64,000 nucleotides of DNA from Williamsia sp. CHRR-6 (lineage in GTDB: Bacteria > Actinomycetota > Actinomycetes > Mycobacteriales > Mycobacteriaceae): assembly GCF_018474015.1 (NCBI RefSeq), contig NZ_JAHCSG010000003.1, positions 186,001-250,000 on the forward strand, given 5' to 3'. The position numbers and the translations under genes were made by a program. Below are positions 19,944 through 29,626 of this stretch, one piece after another. The notes beneath the pieces were generated by a model. It was not told where the DNA came from. It did no database searches and worked only from the letters and a program-made list of their open reading frames with translations. Each line of letters begins with the position of its first letter. Positions within the stretch are counted from its first letter, which is position 1.

Positions 19944-22076
19944 TCAAACGGAGTCGACGCGGAGCAGGATCCCGGTCTCGGGGAACAGCACGGGTACGGC
20001 CACGCCGGCATTGGCCAGCATCGACCCGGTCAGTTCCACTCCGTCGCCCACCCAGGGCGGCGCCGCAATCCCGTGGCCCGGGTCGCTGAGGTCGGGGTCG
20101 ACCCGCACCCGGTAGCGCCGATCCGCGTCCAACCCCGGCAGCCGCACCCGATCGCTGCGGTCCTCGGCACAGGTGTCGATCTTGATCACCGCGAACACCG
20201 CCGACGACGAGTCCTGGGCCACCACCCCGTGCACCCAGACACTCGGGTCGGGGTGATCGGCCCGGACCACCTGCCCGGTGTGCAGCATGGCCCGCAGCTC
20301 CCGATAGGCGGCCGTGAACGCTCGGATCAGATCCCGCTCGGATGAATCCAGCTCGGTCACATCGAGTTCCAGTCCGGCGTGTGCGAACAAGGCGGTGAGA
20401 CAACGGAACCGTAGCGTCGCCCGCCGACCCGTCGTGTGCGACACCGCAGGACCCACATGCGACCCCAGCAGCTCCGGCGGGATCAGCTGCATGGTCCACC
20501 GGTTGACCTGTTGCCGCTCCAGCGGATCGTTGGTGTCTGAACCCCACACCCGCGCAGTGTGATCGAGCATCTCCAAATCGATGCGGCCACCACCGGAGGC
20601 GCACGACTCGATCTCCAGGCCCGGATGACGCGCGGTCAACTCATCGAGCAGTCGGTACACCGCCAGCGTGTGTTGATGCACCCCGGCGCGACCGTCGTGC
20701 GCCACCGCAGCCAGCAGGTCGCGGTTGTGGTCCCACTTGAGATAGTCGGGGCGCTCGGTGCTCACGATCGCGTCGAGCCGGTGCAGCAGGTGGTCGAACA
20801 CCTCAGGGCGAGTCAGATCCAGGACCTGTTGATGCCGCCACGGCAGTGGGGTTCGCCCCGGAGAGCCCAGGATCCACTCCGGGTGTGCGCGCGCCAGATC
20901 GGAGTCCGGGTTGACCATCTCGGGTTCCACCCACAACCCGGGCGACATCCCCAGTGCTCGAACATGATCGAACAGCGGCGCCAGCCCGTGCGGCCAGACG
21001 TCGGGATCGACGAACCAGTCGCCGAGCCCGGCGGTGTCGTCGCGGCGATGCCGAAACCAGCCGTCATCGAGAACGAAACGCTCCACACCGACCTGTGCTG
21101 CGGTGTCGGCCAGCGCTCGCAGCCGGGTCAGGTCATGATCGAAATACACACCCTCCCAGGTGTTCAGCACCACCGGTCGGGGTGTACGCGGGTGATTGCG
21201 GCGCGCCCGCAGCCATCGGTGGGTGGCCTGCGCGGTGCCGTCGAGACCGTGCGCGGAGTAGACGAAATGCACCCACGGCGTGGAGTACGTCTCGCCGCAG
21301 GCCAACGAGATCTCCCCGGGAGCCAACAGTTCACCGCCACCGATCACCCCCGCGGCCTGTCCGGCGCGCTCGGGGAATCGCTCGGCCAGGTGCAGGTGAT
21401 CGCCACTGAACGCGACATGCGTCTGCCACACCTGGCCGGTCTGAAAGCCGAACCCGGCGCTGCCCGCGGCCATGATCAGTGTGGCGTCGTGGCCGGTCCG
21501 TCCGCGCCGCGACGCCCGCACCACACTGCCGTGAAGAAACTCTCGTCGCTGCGGGGTGCGTTCTCGGCAGTGCCGTCCGGTCAGGTCCAGCAGCTCGGTG
21601 GCGGTGTCCGGGAGCGGCATCAACGCCCGCACCCCACCGACCCACACATCCCCGTCGACACAATTCGTCACCGAGATACGCATGCGCAGAACCGAACCGG
21701 TGATCTCCAACTCGATCGACAACGCGATCCCGGCGGTGTCGTCGGAGGCGGTGACCGCGACACCACAGTCGGTGGCGAGCACCTGCACGTCGGCGAACCG
21801 CGGGTAGATCACCCGAGGCCCGCGGTGCAGTTCCATCGCCGGGGTTCCCTGCCAGCCGTCGTCGGGACCGGGCGCCAGCGAGAACACCCGGGGCACATCG
21901 GTGCTCGAGTGCGGTACCCCGGGAACCGACACGGCCTGCAGAGTAGTCAGGTCTGCCGCGGTGAGGTCGCCGAGGTCAGCGCCCCAGTGCAGCACGTACG
22001 GCAGACCTTGTTCGGGGACGGCGAGCACCACCGACACGTCGTCGCCGCGCAGCACCACGTGGCTGGCGGTGACCAT
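19944..22076 (-). CDS. GH36 alpha-galactosidase
   Basis: Hydrolyses terminal alpha-galactosides (melibiose, raffinose-type sugars) in the cytoplasm; no signal peptide is seen. The 710-residue protein has the GH36 catalytic region: VLDDGWFRHRRDD, WVEPEMVNPDSDL, the nucleophile Asp in YLKWDHNRD near residue 447, and the acid/base Asp in ESCASGGGRIDLEML near 498. The ATG at 22076 is preferred to an ATG 15 bases upstream because GGTGAGG then serves as ribosome-binding site. It is the last gene of the binding protein-permease-permease-GH36 run, 24 bases after the permease stop. Confidence 0.93.
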   Translation of the reverse strand: MVTASHVVLRGDDVSVVLAVPEQGLPYVLHWGADLGDLTAADLTTLQAVSVPGVPHSSTDVPRVFSLAPGPDDGWQGTPAMELHRGPRVIYPRFADVQVLATDCGVAVTASDDTAGIALSIELEITGSVLRMRISVTNCVDGDVWVGGVRALMPLPDTATELLDLTGRHCRERTPQRREFLHGSVVRASRRGRTGHDATLIMAAGSAGFGFQTGQVWQTHVAFSGDHLHLAERFPERAGQAAGVIGGGELLAPGEISLACGETYSTPWVHFVYSAHGLDGTAQATHRWLRARRNHPRTPRPVVLNTWEGVYFDHDLTRLRALADTAAQVGVERFVLDDGWFRHRRDDTAGLGDWFVDPDVWPHGLAPLFDHVRALGMSPGLWVEPEMVNPDSDLARAHPEWILGSPGRTPLPWRHQQVLDLTRPEVFDHLLHRLDAIVSTERPDYLKWDHNRDLLAAVAHDGRAGVHQHTLAVYRLLDELTARHPGLEIESCASGGGRIDLEMLDHTARVWGSDTNDPLERQQVNRWTMQLIPPELLGSHVGPAVSHTTGRRATLRFRCLTALFAHAGLELDVTELDSSERDLIRAFTAAYRELRAMLHTGQVVRADHPDPSVWVHGVVAQDSSSAVFAVIKIDTCAEDRSDRVRLPGLDADRRYRVRVDPDLSDPGHGIAAPPWVGDGVELTGSMLANAGVAVPVLFPETGILLRVDSV

Positions 22077-22100
22077 GACAGCCTCACCCATGCAGGGCGC

Positions 22101-23027
22101 TCACTTGTTGGCGCCCATGGTCAATCCGGAGACGAAATGCTTCTGCAGTCCGATGAACACCATCACGGTGGGTAGCGCCACCAGCACCGATCCCGCCGCC
22201 AGCAGGTTGGTGTTGGTGAAGAACGCGCCCTGCAGGTTCTGCAGGGCCGTGGTCACCGGCAATTTCTTGCCGCTCACCATCAGCGACAGCGCCCAGAAGA
22301 AGTCGTTGTAGATCCAGGTGACCATCAGGGTGGCCAGCGCCGCGAGCGCCGGACGGCACAGCGGCAGCACCACCTGCCAGTACTGACGGAACAGCCCGGC
22401 ACCGTCCACCGTGGCGGCCTCGAGCAGTTCGGGCGGAACGGTTTTCATGTAGTTGCTCAGCACGAACACACAGAAACCGGTCTGGAATGCGACATGCACC
22501 AGGATCAGGCCCCAGTAGCTGTCGTACAGCGAGCCCGACGAACTCATCCACAGCGGCAACGGGATCGCGTTGTACAGCCGGAACAACGGGGTCAGCAAAG
22601 TCTGCTGCGGCAGCAGGTTGCCTGCGATGAAGACCGCCAACATGATGATGTTGAACTTCCACGAATAGCGCACCAGGATGAACGCCGCCATCGACCCGAG
22701 GAACAGGATGAGCACCACCGCAGGCACGGTGATGATCACCGAGTTCCAGAAGTACCGCGGGATGTCGCCGGTGGTCCACGACTGCACGTAGTTGTCGAAG
22801 GTGTAGCCGCCGAAGGACAGGTAGCCGTGTTTGAGCGTGTAGTCGTTGTCGCGGAACGAGTTGTACACCGCCCAGGCCATCGGGAACAGCCAGAGGATCG
22901 CCAGCACGCTCAACACGAGGTAGGTGAGCTTGGCGGCCAGGCTCGATCGGCGTGTGTTGGCCACCGCCGAGGCATTGCGTGGTCCCCGGGGTGGGGGCGT
23001 GCTTCTGGGTGCGGTCAGTGTGGTCAT
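22101..23027 (-). CDS. ABC sugar permease, MalG-type
   Basis: Inner-membrane subunit of a CUT1-family sugar importer, 308 residues with six hydrophobic segments. The ATPase-contact EAA loop reads PPELLEAATVDGAG and is followed by FRQYWQVVLPLCRPALAAL. The C-terminus ends in KHFVSGLTMGANK, typical for the MalG side. It forms a pair with the permease upstream. No ATPase is encoded in this run; the one at 30881-31963 is the obvious candidate. The GH36 gene downstream suggests the cargo is an alpha-galactoside. Confidence 0.92.
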   Translation of the reverse strand: MTTLTAPRSTPPPRGPRNASAVANTRRSSLAAKLTYLVLSVLAILWLFPMAWAVYNSFRDNDYTLKHGYLSFGGYTFDNYVQSWTTGDIPRYFWNSVIITVPAVVLILFLGSMAAFILVRYSWKFNIIMLAVFIAGNLLPQQTLLTPLFRLYNAIPLPLWMSSSGSLYDSYWGLILVHVAFQTGFCVFVLSNYMKTVPPELLEAATVDGAGLFRQYWQVVLPLCRPALAALATLMVTWIYNDFFWALSLMVSGKKLPVTTALQNLQGAFFTNTNLLAAGSVLVALPTVMVFIGLQKHFVSGLTMGANK

Positions 23028-23063
23028 CGGTTTTCTCCCAGAACGGTTGCGGGGCTGCGCTGC

Positions 23064-24011
23064 TCAGTCATCTCGACCGCGCAGCACGATGGTGAGGTAG
23101 ATGGCGATGAAGACCAGCGAGATGATCAGCATCATCGTGGCCAACGCCGATCCGAAGCCGATACGACTGGCCTCACCGACCACGTTGGAGGTGACCAGCG
23201 CGGAGATGAGTTCGAGCCCGTTGCGTCCTCGGTTGATCACCCACACCAGGTCGAAAGCGCGCAATGCTTCGATGACGGTGATGACCATGACCAGTAGGTT
23301 GGTCGGCTTCATCAACGGGAACACCACGCGGAAGAACGTGCGAACGGGCCCGGCGCCGTCCATCACCGCGGCCTCGCGCACCGACGGGTCGATGCTCTTG
23401 AGGCCGGCCAAGTACAGCAGCATGATGTAGCCGGTGTGGCGCCACGCCGCGGCCACCATCACCGACCAGATGTTGACGTCTGGATCGCCCAGCCAGTCGA
23501 CGTTGGTGCCCAACAACGTGTTCAACACGCCGGTGTCGCTGGAGTAGATGAGCTGCCAGATGAATCCGATGAGCGCCATGGACAGCACCACCGGCACATA
23601 GAAGATGCTCTGGTAGATGCGGGTGCCGCGGATCCCCCGGTCGAGCAGCACCGCCAACAACATGCCCAGCACAGTGGGGAACACGAACAAGAACGCCAGC
23701 CACAGCAGGTTGTTCTGGACGGCCTGCTGGAACGGCGGGTAGGCGTCCACGGCGTCGGTGTAGTTGCGGGTACCGATCCAGGTGATGGTCTTCAACCCGC
23801 CGATCCCATCCCACCGGGTGAACGACAGGATGACGGTGAACACCGTTGGGATCCAAATGAACCCGAGAACCAATGCGGCTGGGACACCCAGCATCACAGC
23901 GGCGGTGATCTTCTCGCGACGGCTACGCCGGATACGCGGCGCCCGTTGGCGTTCAGGCGCTGCGGCGGGCGATTGCGGGGACGGTGTGGGTCGTGGGGCG
24001 ATGAGAGTCAT
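23064..24011 (-). CDS. ABC sugar permease, MalF-type
   Basis: 315-residue CUT1-type permease with a polar N-terminus and six hydrophobic segments. The EAA loop reads SVREAAVMDGAG, followed by RTFFRVVFPLMKP. The ATG at 24011 is chosen because the codons before it lie in the intergenic space and have no homology pattern. It is 70 bases downstream of the binding-protein stop and 36 bases upstream of the second permease. It works with the neighbouring permease and binding protein. Confidence 0.9.
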   Translation of the reverse strand: MTLIAPRPTPSPQSPAAAPERQRAPRIRRSRREKITAAVMLGVPAALVLGFIWIPTVFTVILSFTRWDGIGGLKTITWIGTRNYTDAVDAYPPFQQAVQNNLLWLAFLFVFPTVLGMLLAVLLDRGIRGTRIYQSIFYVPVVLSMALIGFIWQLIYSSDTGVLNTLLGTNVDWLGDPDVNIWSVMVAAAWRHTGYIMLLYLAGLKSIDPSVREAAVMDGAGPVRTFFRVVFPLMKPTNLLVMVITVIEALRAFDLVWVINRGRNGLELISALVTSNVVGEASRIGFGSALATMMLIISLVFIAIYLTIVLRGRDD

Positions 24012-24081
24012 CGGAAGAACACCTGATCTCTTGGGTGCGAAACAGCGGACGGGACGGCGGCGAGACGAACGACCTGAGGGA

Positions 24082-25374
24082 TCAGGTCCCGAACACCGAC
24101 TTCTTCTGCCGCTCGATGTCACGCAGGACACCCTTGACGTCTCGGGGGTTGCCCAGGAACTGTTGCATCGCCGGGATCATCACGATCGAAGCGAAGTCGG
24201 GTCGGGTGTCGCGGTCGAGATACTGGGTGACCGCGGTGGCCTTGGCCACCAGCTGCGCCGACTTCTGCACCAGCGCCGGGAATTCGGTGAGATCGGCGTC
24301 CTTGTGTGCGGGCACCGCCTGGGGGTCCTTGCGGGCGTAGGCCACGGCGGGGGCGGCGGTGGTGAGGAAGTTCAGGAAGGCCTCGGCACCGGCCCGGTTG
24401 CGGGGACCCTTGCGCATCATCAGCCCGTCCATGGGGGCCTCCACCGCGCCCATGCCGATGGCTGAGTCCATCTCGGGGAACGGGAAGAAGTCCAGATCCT
24501 CTCGATCTGGACCCTCGGGGAAGCTCTGCGCCACGAACAGTCCGACCACCATCATGCCCACCTCCTTGTTCAACAGGGCCTGCTGCGACTCGGAGATCTT
24601 GCGACCCAACGGCTGTGGCTGCTGGTAGGTGATCAGCTCACGCCACGCGTCGAACACCGGGGTGACCCGCTTGTCGGTCCACGCGTACTGCCCGGCCAAC
24701 AGGTCGCGGTGGAAGTCCACCCCGTTGAGCCGCAGGTTCAGGTAGTCGAAGGTGCCGAACGGCGGCCATCCGTCGCGTGCTCCGAACCCGATGGGCGTGA
24801 TGCCGTCGGCCTTCATCTTCTTGCTCAGTGCGATCAACTGGTCGAAGGTGGTCGGAACCTCGTAACCCTTTGCCGCCCACAGACTCTTGCGATAGAAGAT
24901 GCCCCACGGATAGTAGAAGAACGGGATCAGGTACTGCTTTCCGTCGTCAGCGGTGGAGGCGTCCTTGAAGCTGGCGTTGAAGCTGTTGGGGTTGGCCCGC
25001 CACACCGAGCTCACATCGTCGATGAGGTCCTTGTCGGCGAAGTAGCGCAGACGGTATCCCGACATCCAGGTGATCACGTCGTCGGGCGTGCCCTGCAGAT
25101 AGTTGTTCAGGTTCTCCTGGAACGAGGTCGAGTCGACGGTGTTGACGCTGACCTTCTTCGACGACGCCTGGGTGAACAGGTTGACCACGTCGACGAGACC
25201 GGCCTTGGCGTTCTTGTCCGACAATCGCGAACCGATCGTGACGGTGGTGGAGTAGTCGGTGCCGCTGCAGCCGGCCAGAGCTCCGCCGGCGGCCAGCAGG
25301 CCCGCCGCGGTCAGCGACCCCCGCAGGAAACGACGCCGATCAATCGGCAGGTCGAGTGGGGATTGTCGTGTCAT
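24082..25374 (-). CDS. Extracellular sugar-binding lipoprotein (Tat-type signal)
   Basis: Family 1 solute-binding protein of 430 residues. The N-terminus has a twin-arginine motif DRRRFLRGS followed by a hydrophobic stretch and lipobox ALAGC, so a folded, lipid-anchored export product is likely. The mature part shows NLNNYLQGTPDDVITWMSGY, FYRKSLWAAKGYEVPTTFDQ and QQFLGNPRDVKG, typical of CUT1 binding proteins. GGAGGA lies just before the ATG at 25374. It is the first gene of the minus-strand galactoside uptake operon and divergent from the beta-galactosidase gene. Confidence 0.92.
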   Translation of the reverse strand: MTRQSPLDLPIDRRRFLRGSLTAAGLLAAGGALAGCSGTDYSTTVTIGSRLSDKNAKAGLVDVVNLFTQASSKKVSVNTVDSTSFQENLNNYLQGTPDDVITWMSGYRLRYFADKDLIDDVSSVWRANPNSFNASFKDASTADDGKQYLIPFFYYPWGIFYRKSLWAAKGYEVPTTFDQLIALSKKMKADGITPIGFGARDGWPPFGTFDYLNLRLNGVDFHRDLLAGQYAWTDKRVTPVFDAWRELITYQQPQPLGRKISESQQALLNKEVGMMVVGLFVAQSFPEGPDREDLDFFPFPEMDSAIGMGAVEAPMDGLMMRKGPRNRAGAEAFLNFLTTAAPAVAYARKDPQAVPAHKDADLTEFPALVQKSAQLVAKATAVTQYLDRDTRPDFASIVMIPAMQQFLGNPRDVKGVLRDIERQKKSVFGT

Positions 25375-25596
25375 CGTGGTCCTCCGCCGTTCGCCGGCTC
25401 CGCGTCGTCGCGGAACCACCGATCTGGTCTAAACAAACAATTTCAACCACCGACAACAGACGTGATCGGCCGTGAAAGTGATGTGGGTTACACAAGCACA
25501 CGCGTTACTCGATGTCAATGCGCGGGCGACCAGGGGAAGTCCCGTGTATTCCTGTTCGTTTTTGTTGACATTCGCGAGCTCGTGGTTCAGATTGTG
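25375..25596. promoter_or_regulatory. Divergent control region of the galactoside locus
   Basis: About 220 bases between the binding-protein gene and the GH42 gene. On the plus strand a perfect -35 TTGACA (25565-25570) is followed 17 bases later by CAGATT (25588-25593), right before the GH42 start. AAACAAACAA (25432-25441) and TTCGTTTTTGTTGAC (25556-25570) are A/T-rich elements of opposite sense, each near one promoter. They are candidate operators for the DeoR-type regulator at 27657. A hairpin TCCGCG-TCGT-CGCGGA (25399-25414) lies in the 5' leader of the binding-protein mRNA. Confidence 0.5.
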
Positions 25597-27657
25597 ATGG
25601 TGACCACACCCACCGACCGCCTACGCACGGGCTGGCCCACCGGCGACCAGCTGTCCTACGGCGGGGACTACAACCCCGAGCAGTGGCCCGAGGAGACCTG
25701 GCCCGCCGACATCGAGTTGATGCGCGAGGCCGGGATCAACCTCGTCACCGTCGGGGTGTTCTCGTGGGCGTTGCTGCAACCACGCCCCGACGCGTGGGAC
25801 TTCGGCTGGCTGGACCGCATCATGGATCTGCTGCACGCCGGTGGCATCCGAGTCGATCTGGCCACCGCCACCGCCTCGCCCCCGCCGTGGTTGGCCATTG
25901 CGCACCCAGAGATCCGGCCCGTCGACGCCAACGGCACCACATACGCCATCGGAAGCCGTCAGACCTGGAGCCCGAGTTCGGCTGTGTACCGGCAGTATTC
26001 ACTGCGACTGGTGGAGGCGATGGCGCTGCGTTATCGCGACCACCCCGCGTTGGCCATGTGGCATGTGTCCAACGAGTTGGGGTGCCACAACTCGCGCTGC
26101 TACTCCGCGGAGTCGGCGGACGGTTTCCGGAGGTGGCTGCGCGCCCGGTACACCGACATCGATGCGCTGAACACCGCGTGGGGCACCGCCTTCTGGAGTC
26201 AGCGTTACAGCGACTTCGACGAGGTGGTGGTGCCGTCGAGGTCGACCGCCGCCCCCAACCCCACCCACTTCTTGGACTGGCGACGATTCTGCTCAGACCG
26301 ACTACTCGAGCAGTACCTCGCCGAGCGCGACATCCTGCACCGACTGTGCCCCGACGTTCCGGTGACCACCAATTTCATGGTGGGACTGGGCAATCCGCTC
26401 TCACCCGCGGGCGACATGGACTATGCGGCGTGGGCACCCACCCAGGACATCGTGTCCACCGACCACTATCTCGTCGACACCGCAGACCGCAGCGGGCACG
26501 AACGGTTGGCGTTCTCCGCCGACCTCACCCGCGGGATCGGTACCGGCGACCCGTGGTTGCTGATGGAGCACTCCACCAGTGCGGTCAACTGGCAGCCGGT
26601 GAACCGGGCCAAGGCGCCCGGAGAGATGCTGCGCAACAGCCTGTCTCACCTGGCTCGTGGCGCGGACGGGATCTGTTTCTTCCAGTTCCGCGCCTCCGCC
26701 AGTGGCGCCGAGAAGTTCCACTCTGCGATGGTCCCGCATGCGGGCCCCGACTCGGCTCGCTGGCGCGAGGTGGTGGAACTCGGCCGCATCCTGCACGCGG
26801 TCTCGGCCGTTCGAGGCAGCCGGGTGCAGGCCGACGTGGCCATACTGTTCGACTGGGAATCGCAGTGGACCGGTGAGATCGACGGGCACCCTTCGACGTT
26901 GGTGCAACACCAGGAGATGGCCGAACGCCTCCACGGTGCGGTCACCTCGTTGGGGCTGACCGCCGACGTCGTGGGACCCACCGCCGACCTGTCGCGACAC
27001 CGCGTCATCATCGTCCCCGCTCTGTACCTGTGTGACCGCGAGCAGGCGGATCGGATCGCTGCGGCCGCTGCGGCCGGCGCCCAGGTGCTGATCACCTTCT
27101 TCTCGGGCATCGCCGATCGCGACGACCACGTCTACCTCGACGGCTATCCCGGCGCCTTCCGCGATCTGCTGGGCGTGCGCGTGGAGGAGTTCTTCCCCCT
27201 GGACGCGCAGACGCAGGTCGAACTCACCTATCAGGACACCCGGCGCACTGGACGACTGTGGACCGAGACGCTCAGCGTCGCCGACGATGTCGAGGTGCTG
27301 GCCGAGGCCGTCGTCGACGCACCCGGCGCCGCCCGATCCGTCCCGGTGCTCACCCACCGGTCGGTCGGGTCGGGCGCAGGCTGGTACCTGGCCACCCTCC
27401 CGGATGTCGACACCCTGCGCGACATCGTCGAATCTGTCTGCAGAGCAGCAGGTCTGACCACCACTGCGGCCCCGGGACTCGAGGTAGTGCGGCGCCGCTC
27501 GGACACCGGCTCATGGCTGTTCGTGATCAACCACTCCCAGGACAAGGCGACGGTCGCGGCCACCGGAACCGACCTGCTCACCGGCGCTGCGGTGAGCGGC
27601 GAGGTGCACGTGGCCGCCGGTGGCTGCGCGGTCATCGCCGAGACACAAGCCCACTGA
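25597..27657 (+). CDS. GH42 beta-galactosidase
   Basis: Cytoplasmic beta-galactosidase of 686 residues without a signal peptide. GH42 landmarks: LSYGGDYNPEQWP at the N-terminus, acid/base Glu in HVSNELG near residue 161, and nucleophile Glu in LMEHSTSAVNWQ near 324. The trimerisation and small C-terminal beta domains follow. The start could be ATG 25597, GTG 25594 or GTG 25600; there is no Shine-Dalgarno, and the mRNA may be leaderless. The frame is open far upstream, but only antisense to the binding-protein gene. It is the first gene of the plus-strand run GH42-deoR-galT-galK-ATPase. Confidence 0.94.
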   Translation: MVTTPTDRLRTGWPTGDQLSYGGDYNPEQWPEETWPADIELMREAGINLVTVGVFSWALLQPRPDAWDFGWLDRIMDLLHAGGIRVDLATATASPPPWLAIAHPEIRPVDANGTTYAIGSRQTWSPSSAVYRQYSLRLVEAMALRYRDHPALAMWHVSNELGCHNSRCYSAESADGFRRWLRARYTDIDALNTAWGTAFWSQRYSDFDEVVVPSRSTAAPNPTHFLDWRRFCSDRLLEQYLAERDILHRLCPDVPVTTNFMVGLGNPLSPAGDMDYAAWAPTQDIVSTDHYLVDTADRSGHERLAFSADLTRGIGTGDPWLLMEHSTSAVNWQPVNRAKAPGEMLRNSLSHLARGADGICFFQFRASASGAEKFHSAMVPHAGPDSARWREVVELGRILHAVSAVRGSRVQADVAILFDWESQWTGEIDGHPSTLVQHQEMAERLHGAVTSLGLTADVVGPTADLSRHRVIIVPALYLCDREQADRIAAAAAAGAQVLITFFSGIADRDDHVYLDGYPGAFRDLLGVRVEEFFPLDAQTQVELTYQDTRRTGRLWTETLSVADDVEVLAEAVVDAPGAARSVPVLTHRSVGSGAGWYLATLPDVDTLRDIVESVCRAAGLTTTAAPGLEVVRRRSDTGSWLFVINHSQDKATVAATGTDLLTGAAVSGEVHVAAGGCAVIAETQAH

Positions 27658-28454
27658 TGCTCGCCCACCAACGCCACCAGGCCATCCTCGACGCGGTGTC
27701 GGTCACCGGCACCGTCCGAGTCGTCGATCTCGTTGCCCAGCTGGGTGTCTCGGACATGACCATCCGGCGTGACATCACCGAACTCGCGCAGCGCGGACTG
27801 GTGGAACGAGTGCACGGCGGTGTGACCATGCCCGGCACGGCCAGCGTGCACGAACCAGGCTTCACCGCCAAGTCGACGATGGAGAGTGAGGCCAAACGCG
27901 CCATCGCCGTCGCCGCAGCGGAATTGGTCCGTCCTGGCACCTCCATCGGCATCTCCGCGGGCACCACCACCCACGCTTTGGCCCGACTACTCGCGCCGGT
28001 GGCCGATCTGACCGTCATCACCAACTCGGTGCCGGTCGCCGACACCCTCTACGAGAACGGCCGCAGCGATCAGACCGTGCTGCTCACCGGTGGGCAGCGC
28101 ACTCGCTCGTTCGCCCTGGTGGGCCCGATCGCGGTCAACACCATCACCTCGTTGCACCTCGACATGCTGTTCCTGGGCACTCATGGCTTCGACGTGGAGT
28201 CCGGGCTCACCAGCCCGAATCTCATGGAGGCCCAGACCAACCTGGCGTTGATCCGCGCGGCGCGACGTGTGGTGGTGCTGGCCGATCACACCAAATGGGG
28301 AGTCACTGCCTTGAGTTCCATCATCCCGCTGCGTGAGGTGGATGTGCTGATCACCGATGTCGGCATCGGTGCCGCCGCCCGCGACGAGCTGTCTGCACAC
28401 ATCGACGAGGTCATCCTGGCCCGCCCGTCGACGTCCTCGGTGGTGTCGGGATGA
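27657..28454 (+). CDS. DeoR-family transcriptional regulator
   Basis: 265-residue regulator with an N-terminal winged helix (RHQAILDAVSVTGTVRVVDL and GVSDMTIRRDITELAQRGLV) and a C-terminal DeoR sugar-phosphate-sensing domain (GISAGTTTHALARLL, DMLFLGTHGFD, VVLADHTKWG). It starts in a TGATG overlap with the beta-galactosidase stop, and galT starts within its end. It is likely to repress the divergent galactoside operons and to respond to a galactose-derived phosphate. The possible operators are described in the region 25375-25596. Confidence 0.92.
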   Translation: MLAHQRHQAILDAVSVTGTVRVVDLVAQLGVSDMTIRRDITELAQRGLVERVHGGVTMPGTASVHEPGFTAKSTMESEAKRAIAVAAAELVRPGTSIGISAGTTTHALARLLAPVADLTVITNSVPVADTLYENGRSDQTVLLTGGQRTRSFALVGPIAVNTITSLHLDMLFLGTHGFDVESGLTSPNLMEAQTNLALIRAARRVVVLADHTKWGVTALSSIIPLREVDVLITDVGIGAAARDELSAHIDEVILARPSTSSVVSG

Positions 28455-29626
28455 CCGCACAGCCCATCACGCCGGGTCGTGGCGAGGTCGAGCTCATCGG
28501 CTCGGGACGGGTACGTAAGACCCGCACCACCCTGTCCGACGGTCGCGAGCTGATCTACTACGACGACTCTGAACCGTACCGATCGGGTTCGGCTACCAGG
28601 GATCTCGTGGACACCCGCGACATGCCTCGGTCGGTGTCGCAGTCGCAGATGCGGTTGGACGTGTTGACCGGTGAATGGATCGTGATCGCCGCCCAACGCA
28701 TGGATCGCACTTTCCTGCCGCCGCCGGACGAGTCACCACTGTCCCCCACCCGAGCGGGCAAAGCACCCACCGAGATTCCCGCCGACGACTACGACGTGGT
28801 GGTGTTCGAGAACCGGTTCCCCGCACTGGCCACCACCGCCGCCGAGCAGCAGCTACCGGATTCGGTCGATGCAGAGTCGTTGTGGCCATTGGCTCCCGGG
28901 ACCGGACGGTGCGAGGTGGTGTGCTTCACCTCCGACGCCGAGGCCGCCTTCGGTTCGCTGCCGGTGTCGCGGGTGCGCACTGTGATCGACGTGTGGGCCG
29001 ACCGGACCGCCGAACTGTCCACCGTGGCCGGGGTGGCGCAGGTCTTCCCGTTCGAGAACCGCGGCAAGGAGATCGGGGTGACACTCACCCATCCCCACGG
29101 TCAGATCTACGCCTACCCCTACCTGCCGCCCCGCGGGGCGGCCCTGATCCGTCAGGCCCGCGCTCATCACGAGCGCACCGGCAGGTCGCTGCTGGCCGAC
29201 GTGTTGGCCGCCGAACGCCGGTCCAGGCGACGCCTGGTCATCGACGGAATCCATTGGAGTGCATACGTTCCTGCGGCGGCACGGTGGCCGGTGGAGATCC
29301 ATCTGGCGCCGCACCGCGACGTGGCCGATCTCAGTGAGCTCGATGATGTCGAGCGCGATGAGCTGGCGGTGGTGTATCTCGATCTCCTGGGACGGATGGA
29401 CCGCTTCTTCGAGGGCGTGGACGCACTGCCCTACATCGCGGCCTGGCATCAGGCACCCATCGGTACCGACCGGCCCCTGGGACGGCTGCATCTGCAACTG
29501 TTCTCGATGATGCGCTCGCCCGGTCGGATGAAGTTCTTGGCCGGGTCGGAGTCGGCGATGGGCGCGTGGGTCAACGACACCACACCCGAGCGCATCGCCG
29601 ATCGGTTCCGGGAGGTGGCACGGTGA
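28451..29626 (+). CDS. galT: Galactose-1-phosphate uridylyltransferase
   Basis: Second step of the Leloir pathway: exchanges UMP between UDP-glucose and galactose 1-phosphate. The 391-residue protein has FENRFPAL, PFENRGKEIGVTLTHPHGQ (catalytic His near residue 216 in HPHGQ), WHQAPI and a C-terminal LHLQLFSMMRS. Its start overlaps deoR by 4 bases and its stop overlaps galK by 4 bases. No galE lies in the window, so the epimerase must be elsewhere. Confidence 0.95.
   Translation: MTAQPITPGRGEVELIGSGRVRKTRTTLSDGRELIYYDDSEPYRSGSATRDLVDTRDMPRSVSQSQMRLDVLTGEWIVIAAQRMDRTFLPPPDESPLSPTRAGKAPTEIPADDYDVVVFENRFPALATTAAEQQLPDSVDAESLWPLAPGTGRCEVVCFTSDAEAAFGSLPVSRVRTVIDVWADRTAELSTVAGVAQVFPFENRGKEIGVTLTHPHGQIYAYPYLPPRGAALIRQARAHHERTGRSLLADVLAAERRSRRRLVIDGIHWSAYVPAAARWPVEIHLAPHRDVADLSELDDVERDELAVVYLDLLGRMDRFFEGVDALPYIAAWHQAPIGTDRPLGRLHLQLFSMMRSPGRMKFLAGSESAMGAWVNDTTPERIADRFREVAR

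Noticed and set aside
19817-20011. 64-codon minus-strand frame between GH36 and GT39
   Set aside because: It overlaps the GH36 3' end in another frame, has no ribosome-binding site and no recognisable features.
24709-25596. Upstream extension of the GH42 frame by 296 codons
   Set aside because: The extension is antisense to the binding-protein gene and crosses the divergent promoter. GH42 proteins start near the chosen codon.
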